From positions 881,919 through 892,579 of the forward strand of contig MU646332.1 in assembly GCA_026770585.1 (NCBI GenBank): a stretch of DNA of 10,661 nucleotides, written 5' to 3'. How positions within the stretch are numbered: position 1 is the stretch's first letter; each line of letters starts with the position of its first letter. The translations under genes were made by a program, and so were the position numbers. Of the stretch, positions 5,291-10,661 are shown one piece after another. Under the pieces are notes generated by a model. That model worked only from the letters and a program-made list of their open reading frames with translations, was not told the DNA's origin and did no database searches. This DNA is from Baffinella frigidus (lineage: Eukaryota; Cryptophyceae; Cryptomonadales; Baffinellaceae).

Positions 5291-5367
5291 AACCAGTTCC
5301 GGTGTCCGCCTATGTTGGGAGCTCGAAGAACCTAAAGGACCTTAAGTACCTAGAGCACGTGTCATGA
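5291..5367 (+). pseudogene. Exon-like shard AYVGSSKNLKDLKYLEHVS
   Basis: After a pyrimidine-rich acceptor-like stretch (GCCTTTCTACAG) the frame from 5293 reads P-V-P-V-S-A-Y-V-G-S-S-K-N-L-K-D-L-K-Y-L-E-H-V-S and stops at TGA (5365-5367). A similar sequence lies on the minus strand around 9090-9150, where AAGGACCT units are amplified. Y-V-G-S-S-K-N-L recalls the second half of GIY-YIG nuclease motifs, but the first half and the catalytic arginine are absent, so no function is assigned. The remaining sequence 5065-5688 shows no other gene; TACTCGGCCACTTGAGTGAT at 5392 looks like a lone arm of family F. Confidence 0.3.
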
Positions 5368-5688
5368 CTAGGAGCCGATCACAGATTTTCCTACTCGGCC
5401 ACTTGAGTGATTTTCGGGCACCTGCAGGGCGGTTCGGTTGTAAACCTCAGGAACACGCCGATAACAACTTCTGAGTCCAAAATGGACCTGCTTTTCGTGT
5501 TTTGAGGGTGGTTTTACCCCCTAAGAGACCTCTAACTGTTGTTTTCGCGAGTCTGGTGCAGAAATGCCACGAAACAGCCTTGATTGTCACTGGGATAACC
5601 GGACAGCAACGTTCTGATCTGTAAGGCAGATATATTTCTGAGTTGCACACCTCCTATCAACCGATTTTCTCTATTGGGCACACCTCTT

Positions 5689-5793
5689 GTATCCCTTAAG
5701 TGACCAGTAGGCTCCTACGCCCTACCGTAGGGCCCTAGGACCTGCCTAGGGCTACACGGGCGATTATTCGCCCTTTGGTCACTTGAGGGATAC
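5689..5793 (-). repeat. Family F foldback element, copy 3 (inverted)
   Basis: Arms GTATCCCTTAAGTGACCAG and TTGGTCACTTGAGGGATAC. The internal order is reversed relative to 3306 and 8838: GCCCTACCGTAGGGC at 5719-5733 comes first and the GGGCGA TTAT TCGCCC hairpin (5758-5773) last. The stem sequences differ from other copies but stay paired. The right end directly abuts the acidic open frame that follows, so the element may have interrupted or capped that gene. Confidence 0.75.
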
Positions 5794-5809
5794 GGTGGAC
5801 TTCGACGAG

Positions 5810-6130
5810 ATGGCCACCAAGGTCAGCAACAACCTCGCGGCCGACGGCTCCCGCGACAACCTGATCAAGATCGAGGGACTCGACACCTACTCCTTCAAGG
5901 ACGATGACGCGGCGTGGGGTACCACCGCGGAACACCTGAACCCCACGCCGGAGGAGGCGCGCAAGGCCAAGGCGCACGTCGCGCGCAACGCCTGGGTCTA
6001 CGTGGACGAAATCCTCGAGTCCGGGGACGAGGAGGACTCTGATTCAGATTCTGAGGTCGAGTTCATCCAGCGCTCGGCACTCTCGGATTCAGAATCCGAA
6101 AGTGCCGAGTCTGGAGCTGAGGGTGAGTGA
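5810..6130 (+). CDS. Acidic Ser/Asp/Glu-tailed protein, 106 aa, possibly a gene fragment
   Basis: From ATG at 5810 (context GACGAGATGG, favourable) the frame runs 106 codons to TGA. Strong third-position G/C fits the histone genes nearby and supports real coding. The frame is already open from 5783, upstream of the ATG, and its first residues (V-D-F-D-E) begin where the family F element ends, so the protein may be truncated at the N terminus. Residues 1-70 have mixed composition (M-A-T-K-V-S-N-N-L-A, then T-Y-S-F-K-D-D-D-A-A-W-G). The C-terminal third is a run of Asp, Glu and Ser (G-D-E-E-D-S-D-S-D-S-E). Such tails occur in nuclear and histone-binding proteins, but I do not recognise a family. 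A consensus donor (GAGG|GTGAGT) overlaps the stop, so splicing to a further exon is possible. After the TGA the same frame stays acidic (G-E-G-G-G-E-S-E-R-E-G-S-E-V-E) to a TAG near 6198. Confidence 0.5.
   Translation: MATKVSNNLAADGSRDNLIKIEGLDTYSFKDDDAAWGTTAEHLNPTPEEARKAKAHVARNAWVYVDEILESGDEEDSDSDSEVEFIQRSALSDSESESAESGAEGE
6073..6109. repeat. 37-bp near-perfect palindrome inside the acidic ORF
   Basis: CTCGGCACTCTCGGATTC at 6073-6090 pairs with GAATCCGAAAGTGCCGAG at 6092-6109 around one central A, with a single mismatch. It encodes S-A-L-S-D-S-E-S-E-S-A-E-S. Codons TCG/TCT and GAG/GAT for Ser and Glu/Asp can pair with each other, but an 18-bp arm is more than expected by chance. Confidence 0.8.
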
Positions 6131-6210
6131 GGAGAAGGGGGCGGCGAGAGCGAGAGGGAGGGCAGCGAGGTGGAGATGGGGGGGGGCGACGGTGATTAGG
6201 GTGTGACATG

Positions 6211-6275
6211 CAAGGGGTGCCTCGCTCATAAGGAGGCGCAGACCCCACAGCACAAATCGTCCTAGCGCATAGCCA
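6211..6275 (+). mobile_element. Family E remnant, left half only
   Basis: CAAGGGGTGCCTCGCTCATAAGGAGGCGC matches the left arm of family E (one change in GGTACC), and CCTAGCGCATAGCC downstream matches its centre. The right arm is missing. It lies about 80 bases after the acidic frame. From here to the histone terminator region (6393) nothing else is recognised. Confidence 0.6.
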
Positions 6276-6374
6276 CGGGCACGCTGGAAATTTCCTGCAC
6301 AATCATCGTAGGCCAAGGCGCGATGCAGAGAGCAAGGAGCGCGTTCCAGGGCACAGGCGCATGCATTGAGTTTA

Positions 6375-6384
6375 CTTTATTATT
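6375..6384 (-). terminator. AATAATAAAG, possible polyadenylation signal of the H1 gene
   Basis: On the minus strand AATAATAAAG contains AATAAA and lies 62 bases beyond the histone-type stem-loop. The same ten bases occur 120 bases beyond the H4 stem-loop (8059-8068). The sharing may mean that both genes keep a polyadenylation site as well as a stem-loop. Confidence 0.45.
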
Positions 6385-6393
6385 CACGTTCGT

Positions 6394-6444
6394 AGCGGTC
6401 GCGTGGAGTCGAACCACGCGCCAGCACCATGTTGCCGGACCGCT
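6394..6444 (-). other. Two-stem structure with a tRNA T-arm-like hairpin
   Basis: On the minus strand AGCGGTC and GACCGCT, the two ends of this 51-base stretch, are perfectly complementary. Between them CGCGTGG TTCGACT CCACGCG forms a hairpin with a seven-base loop and contains the internal promoter motif GGTTCGACTCC (tRNA B box). It looks like an acceptor stem plus T arm, but only 17 bases lie where a D arm and anticodon arm should be, so it is not a normal tRNA. It sits three bases beyond the H1 stem-loop and would be downstream of the mature H1 mRNA. Confidence 0.45.
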
Positions 6445-6446
6445 TT

Positions 6447-6462
6447 GGTGTTGAAAAACACC
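6447..6462 (-). terminator. Histone-type 3' stem-loop of the H1-like gene
   Basis: Minus strand GGTGTT TTTC AACACC: a six-base-pair stem with a four-base loop, 65 bases after the stop codon. Length, loop size, GG/CC base and U-rich loop match the replication-dependent histone mRNA stem-loop (GGYYYU UUYN ARRRCC) bound by SLBP. The fourth pair is G-C instead of pyrimidine-purine, a deviation shared with the H4 gene. It supports the identification of the adjacent ORF as a histone. Confidence 0.8.
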
Positions 6463-6527
6463 TGTTCAGCAGCGCCGAAGCGTGCTTCCCGAGTGGCACA
6501 AGCGGGATGCCTAGGTCTTGCCGTTGC

Positions 6528-6773
6528 TTACTTCTTGGCGGCAGCCTTCTTGGCCGGGGACTTCTTGACCGCCTTCTTCTTGGGAGACTTCTTGGGGGCA
6601 GTCTTCTTCGCCGCCACCTTCTTCGGGGACTTGGGCGCGGTCTTCTTGGCAGCGACCTTCTTGGCGGGGGCGGTCTTCTTGGCGGCCGTCTTCTTGGCGG
6701 GGGCGGCCTTCTTGACGGCCGTGGCCTTCTTGGCGACGACGGGCTTCTTCACGGCGGACTTCTTGGCGGGCAT
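6528..6773 (-). CDS. H1-like lysine-rich linker protein, tail type without globular domain
   Basis: 81 residues, 32 of them lysine (about 40 percent), the rest almost only Ala, Pro, Ser, Thr and Val. It starts M-P-A-K-K-S-A-V-K-K and consists of x-x-A-K-K repeats with S-P-K-K motifs near residues 49-52 and 63-66 and a related S-P-A-K-K near 72-76. This is the composition of the C-terminal tail of histone H1, which binds linker DNA by charge; S-P-K-K is a minor-groove binding and CDK phosphorylation motif. No winged-helix domain is present, as known for H1-like proteins of kinetoplastids and some other protists. ATG context AGAATGC; stop TAA. CCCTGCAG just before the ATG could be an acceptor of a 5' UTR intron. 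The 3' stem-loop and the divergent H4 gene support a chromatin role. A basic shadow frame exists on the other phases. Confidence 0.8.
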   Translation of the reverse strand: MPAKKSAVKKPVVAKKATAVKKAAPAKKTAAKKTAPAKKVAAKKTAPKSPKKVAAKKTAPKKSPKKKAVKKSPAKKAAAKK

Positions 6774-7888
<1,115 letters not shown>

Positions 7889-7923
7889 GCGCCCAGCCAA
7901 ATAGACTCACGTCTCTGCTGACT

Positions 7924-7938
7924 GGTGTTTTCAACACC
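7924..7938 (+). terminator. Histone-type 3' stem-loop of H4
   Basis: GGTGTT TTC AACACC lies 35 bases after the H4 stop. The six-base stem is identical to that of the H1-like gene, but the loop has three bases instead of four; alternatively a five-pair stem with loop TTTCA forms. The sequence after it, AACCA, recalls the ACCCA that follows metazoan histone stem-loops. No purine-rich downstream element like the animal HDE is seen. Confidence 0.75.
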
Positions 7939-8058
7939 AACCAGTGCCTCGCTGGCGCGCTGTCTGCTGCTGCCTTCCTCCTCTGGTAGGGCACGGCGGC
8001 CGTGTGTCGATTCGATTTCGACCAGGCTCTCTCACGAGCGGTGCTTGTGGTTGTTGCA

Positions 8059-8068
8059 AATAATAAAG
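8059..8068 (+). terminator. AATAATAAAG, possible polyadenylation signal of H4
   Basis: AATAATAAAG contains AATAAA and is identical to the motif beyond the H1 stem-loop (6375-6384, minus). It lies 120 bases after the H4 stem-loop. Confidence 0.45.
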
Positions 8069-8837
8069 CTTCCTTCTCCGCACTATGCTCTCGTGTCTGC
8101 TCCACTGCGCCTCATGCACTTGAATGCACCTGCGCTGCACCCTTGCCTGGTTTGCGGAGAGGTTTCCTTGACTGTGCTTGTTCATCAGTTGTGACCTCTG
8201 GAGAGTACATGGGTGTCTCACGAACAAAGACCTCCCAACACTTGAGGTTGCGCCTCGCGAACAAAGACCACCTGCACGGTAGTGCTAGCCTAGGAGTCTA
8301 CGACCGCGGGGCGGTCCGTTCGTAGACGCGAGAAGAGTGCATGAGGAAAGCGCTGGGGGCACTCGGCGTTGATTCCTCACAGCACGACCGCTGACAGCTC
8401 GAGCCTCGTCCTCCTTGGTCAGCCTGACAACCCTCAACTATCCGTGAGGACGGAGCCTGGCACGGGGCAAGAGAGGTCCTGCTCAGTGCTCAACCGAACA
8501 GTTGTACAGAAGAACCTCGCTCACAAGAAAGGGGTTCTGAAAACGCCCGCAAGTCTCTGTGGTTTGCAGAAAGCGCGCACACTTGGAGCTACCTCAGGAA
8601 TCTCACACGTTCGGAACACATGCTCTCGTCCTAAGGCAGACATCTGAGTTGACGCGTACATGTACAGGGGTATCTGGGGTACATGTACACGAAATCAGAT
8701 CTTGAGAACACATGCCGCATTTGGCCCCCCCGTTTTCTTAATTTAGGTCACAGGGTTGACCAAACCTTGCGTTCAGTAAGCCCTCTGGTACTTATTCAAG
8801 AAAACAGACACCGACCGATGTCGAAGCACCCGTGTTC
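8069..8837. other. No gene recognised; hairpin and element remnants
   Basis: Several frames are open but none has coding-like composition or a recognisable product. Noted items: duplicated CGAACAAAGACC at about 8220 and 8260; a hairpin GTCTACG ... CGTAGAC (8296-8327) enclosing ACCGC GGG GCGGT; a lone family E arm ACAGAAGAACCTCGCTCACA near 8506-8530, preceded by TA-like sequence; two GTACATGTAC palindromes (8656 and 8679) around an element tip-like CAGGGGTA. Confidence 0.5.
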
Positions 8838-8951
8838 GTATCCCCCAAGTGGCCAGGTGGTCAAATTTGACCCCCAAGAGGTCGTACGTAGGCAGGTCCT
8901 AGCTAGGGCCCTACGGTCGGGCGCATGAGCCTACTGGCCACTTGAGAGTTA
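8838..8951 (+). repeat. Family F foldback element, copy 4
   Basis: Outer arms GTATCCCCCAAGTGGCCAG and CTGGCCACTTGAGAGTTAAT; the inner stem AAGTGGCCAG is perfect while the tip has decayed. The first inner hairpin is GGTC AAATTT GACC, then GTAGGC...GCCTAC encloses GCCCTACGGTCGGGC (8908-8922), which has one mismatch. Orientation as in copy 1. ACACCCCTGTAGGG at 8960 just outside resembles a family E tip. Confidence 0.7.
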
Positions 8952-9393
8952 ATAGCCCAGACACCCCTGTAGGGACGTCTCGTAGTGGGGAGCAGGGTCG
9001 GGAAGTCGTATTTGACGAAGGGAAGGTGAAGACCTACTCCTGGTGGCAGAGTTAATCCGGGATCTCATCCGGACGAGTATTTTAGCAAAATACTTTAGGT
9101 CCTTTAGGTCCTTTACATGTAGGTCCTTTAGGCTTTGATTTCGCCAAACATACGTCAACGACACGCCCTTCCGTGTTTGCGGGGATCTCCGATCTCATTT
9201 TGATCGAAAATTACTGGACGATTTCTTTGCGCCTGGATTCCTCAGGGGGGGGGGAATCCCCGAGATGAAAAAATGGCTCTAAGTTCTTGTAAAGCAACTT
9301 GTTGGAAAGCGCGTGGAATGCTGTGGAGCGCGAGACTCACGCCGAGGAGCTAGCAGACTGGAAACTTCATTGAGTTACACACGGCGACGTGGC
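8952..9393. other. No gene recognised; AGGTCCTTT repeat and small hairpins
   Basis: GTATTTT AGC AAAATAC (9077-9093) is a perfect hairpin, directly followed by CTTTAGGTCCTTTAGGTCCT and, after an ACATGT, another AGGTCCTTTAGG (to 9134). On the minus strand this reads L-K-D-L..K-D-L-K-D-L-K-Y-F and is related to the shard at 5291-5367. GGATTCC...GGAATCC (9235-9259) flanks a G run. No start-to-stop gene can be supported. Confidence 0.45.
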
Positions 9394-9654
9394 CTCGGCC
9401 TCACCGCTTTCGCTGCCCTTGCCGCCCCCCTCTTCCCTTTCGCGCTCGCCACCCCCCTTCCCCTCACTCTCAGATCAATCCTCGGCCTCACCGCTTTCGA
9501 TGCCCTCGCCGTCTTTCTCTTCCCGCTCGTGCTCGCCACCCCCCTCTCCCTCACTCTCGGATCAATACTCGGCCTCACTACTCTCGCTGCCCTCGCTGCC
9601 CACCTCGTCCCCCTCGCGCTCGACACTGTGACACCCCCCTCACCCTCACACTCA
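9394..9654. repeat. 87-bp tandem repeat, three units
   Basis: Units start CTCGGCCTCAC at 9394, 9481 and 9568, exactly 87 bases apart; the third is more diverged at its end. 87 is 29 codons, so several frames stay open: on the plus strand a hydrophobic 29-residue repeat (L-G-L-T-A-F-A-A-L-A) with no ATG before it, and on the minus strand an acidic frame (S-E-S-E-G-K-G-G-G-E-R-E-R-E-E) broken by TGA at both unit joints. The minus-strand DNA resembles the acidic stretch at 6125-6180. Treated as a minisatellite, possibly derived from a gene for an acidic protein. Confidence 0.75.
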
Positions 9655-9888
9655 AAATAAGCCAGCACAATTCTCCGGGGGGGTGAGCGATCTATGGGCC
9701 AATTGTGTTTCGTAGTTCGTGAGAAAATGCCCCCCCCCCTCTTGTATTTATTGAGAAATCCAGTGGAAACGCCCGCCCTCTCTTTCTTGATTATCAAGAA
9801 ACGCATGGGGGGCACCCGCCCTCTCTTTCTTAATAAGTAGGAACCTCATACCTCAAAAACGCCCTCTTTCTTATGAGAACCGTTTCTT
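9655..9888. other. Decayed family E pieces and a hairpin
   Basis: TTCGTGAGAAAATGCC plus a C-run (9716-9740) resembles CTCATAAGAAACTGCC plus C-run of family E. TTTCTTGAT T ATCAAGAAA (9783-9801) is a perfect hairpin. CCCGCCCTCTCTTTCTT occurs twice (9772 and 9815). CTCTTTCTTATGAGAACC and GTTTCTTATGGTAGAGGTAC (about 9864-9901) look like two right arms of family E. Together this is a decayed cluster of elements. Confidence 0.5.
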
Positions 9889-10278
9889 ATGGTAGAGGTA
9901 CAGCTGCAACTGTACCACAAATTAAGGTACACACCTGATTTTGGTGATTGGAACTTAATGAATCAAGGACAGCACACCGACCGCGTTTTTGCAGTCCTTG
10001 ATTTGCACTGGTATTTTGTAACGGTTTCCGTTACGAAGTACAAAATTGAAGGACCGCACACCGACCGCTTTTTGCCGACCTTAGTTTTTCAAGGCCCGCA
10101 CATCGAAGGAGTTCAAAAGCCGTGTAGACTTAGTATCACGTGTGAACTTTCGGTGTTTCAATGCCTCACGATAGAGTTTGGAAGCCTCAGGATTCAGTCA
10201 AAAGGTCTTAGGATTCAGTCAGAAGGTTTCAGGATTCAGGCAGGAGGTCTCAGGATCAATCAGGAGGTCTCAGGATAA
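9889..10278 (+). CDS. Doubtful ORF, 129 aa, made of short peptide repeats
   Basis: ATG at 9889, stop TAA at 10276, and AATAAA 21 bases later (10299-10304). Residues around 26-80 show a 14-residue periodicity: Q-G-Q-H-T-D-R-V, E-G-P-H-T-D-R-F and Q-G-P-H-I-E-G-V. The C terminus has a 7-residue repeat (L-R-I-Q-S-K-G, L-R-I-Q-S-E-G, F-R-I-Q-A-G-G). The composition is more AT-rich than the histone genes, the start lies within a family E-like arm, and no family is recognised. It may be repeat DNA that happens to be open. Confidence 0.2.
   Translation: MVEVQLQLYHKLRYTPDFGDWNLMNQGQHTDRVFAVLDLHWYFVTVSVTKYKIEGPHTDRFLPTLVFQGPHIEGVQKPCRLSITCELSVFQCLTIEFGSLRIQSKGLRIQSEGFRIQAGGLRINQEVSG
9961..10034. repeat. 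Two inverted repeats in tandem
   Basis: AATCAAGGAC (9961-9970) pairs with GTCCTTGATT (9994-10003), and GTAACGG (10018-10024) pairs with CCGTTAC (10028-10034) around TTT; with a bulge the latter stem extends to ATTTTGTAACGG/ACAAAAT. Related sequence ACACCGACCG recurs at about 9972 and 10057. Confidence 0.6.
10188..10276 (+). repeat. 21-bp tandem repeat, four units
   Basis: Units CAGGATTCAGTCAAAAGGTCT, with changes, start at 10188, 10209, 10230 and 10251 (the last is 20 bases), followed by CAGGAT. Within the doubtful ORF it encodes the seven-residue repeat. AAAACAC...GTGTTTT (10302/10322) is a hairpin just downstream. Confidence 0.85.
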
Positions 10279-10336
10279 AGTTTCCGCGTGCCTTGTGTAA
10301 TAAAACACTCAATTCCCGCTGGTGTTTTTATAAAGA

Positions 10337-10661
10337 AACCCTAAACCCTGAACACAAAACCCTAAACGCTGGGTTGGACCCTTAACCCCGAATTAAACCC
10401 TTAACCCTAATTCAATCCATGAACTCTGAAACCTAAACCCCAAACCATAAACCCTAAAACCCCAAACCCTGAAATCTAAACCCTGGACCATAAATCCAGG
10501 ACCCGACACATTAAACCTAAACCCTACACCCTAACCCCCAGACTCTAAATCCTAGAACCTACACGCCTAAGACGTAATCCCTAAACCATAAACCGTAACC
10601 CCTGAACCCTGAACACTCAACCCAAAACCCTGAACCCTGAAACCTAAACCCTAAACCCTAA
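10337..10661. repeat. Degenerate CCCTAAA telomere-type block
   Basis: About 325 bases of CCCTAAA with many variants (CCCTGAA, CCATAAA, CCCCAAA, TAAATCC, CCCTTAA), becoming more regular at the very end (CCTAAACCCTAAACCCTAA). With the C-rich strand on top at the right edge it cannot be the right end of a chromosome read in this direction; it is an interstitial block or the sequence continues. No gene. Confidence 0.85.

Noticed and set aside
5293-5367. GIY-YIG nuclease domain
   Set aside because: Only a Y-V-G-S-S-K-N-L resemblance; the GIY half, the catalytic arginine and the glutamate are not seen.
6394-6444. Functional tRNA gene
   Set aside because: Acceptor-like and T-arm-like parts exist, but there is no space for D and anticodon arms.
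9313-9660. Membrane protein gene encoded by the 87-bp repeat
   Set aside because: There is no ATG at its start, all frames are equally open because the unit is 87 bases, and the hydrophobicity follows from the CTC/GCC-rich repeat.

Overview
The window is nuclear DNA from a GC-rich unicellular eukaryote, most likely an alga or other protist; I cannot name the lineage. Evidence for a eukaryote: an almost canonical histone H4 gene, a lysine-rich H1-type protein gene, histone-type 3' stem-loops, splice-site-like borders around short coding pieces, and long stretches of degenerate telomere-type heptamers (CCCTAAA/TTTAGGG). Nothing looks bacterial: no operons, no Shine-Dalgarno pattern, and only about a tenth of the sequence is convincingly coding.

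Layout. Bases 1-3300 are a mosaic of short protein-coding shards, several resembling rungs of a right-handed parallel beta-helix protein, set in arrays of 7-bp repeats related to the telomere (CCCTAAA, GGGTCAA, GGGTTCA, CACCCTA). Several shards have AG before and GT after them and a length divisible by three, so this is either a multi-exon gene with telomere-like introns or its scrambled remains. Bases 3300-5790 are repeat-dominated and hold two families of short foldback elements. Family E is about 117-130 bp, has TA at both ends and a conserved arm GGTACCTCGCTCATAAG. Family F is about 82-114 bp, with arms starting ATCCCTTAAGTGG and nested inner hairpins. Further copies and single arms lie elsewhere. 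A large inverted repeat lies at 4877-5064.

Bases 5794-6200 hold an acidic open reading frame abutting the edge of a family F element. Bases 6375-8068 are the functional core: a divergent histone pair, with an H1-like gene on the minus strand and H4 on the plus strand, about 0.8 kb apart. Each is followed by a GGTGTT...AACACC stem-loop and an AATAATAAAG motif. The shared upstream region presumably drives both genes and the stem-loops presumably set mRNA 3' ends in S phase, as known for replication-dependent histones elsewhere.

Bases 8069-10661 carry no convincing gene: remnants of families E and F, an 87-bp minisatellite, a weak AT-richer ORF built from short peptide repeats, and a closing block of degenerate CCCTAAA repeats. 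That block has the wrong orientation for a right-hand chromosome end, so it is interstitial or marks an assembly junction.

The items most worth following are the exon-shard/heptamer mosaic, the compensatory changes in family F, and the shared, slightly non-canonical histone stem-loop. All homology statements come from reading alone; no search or folding program was run.
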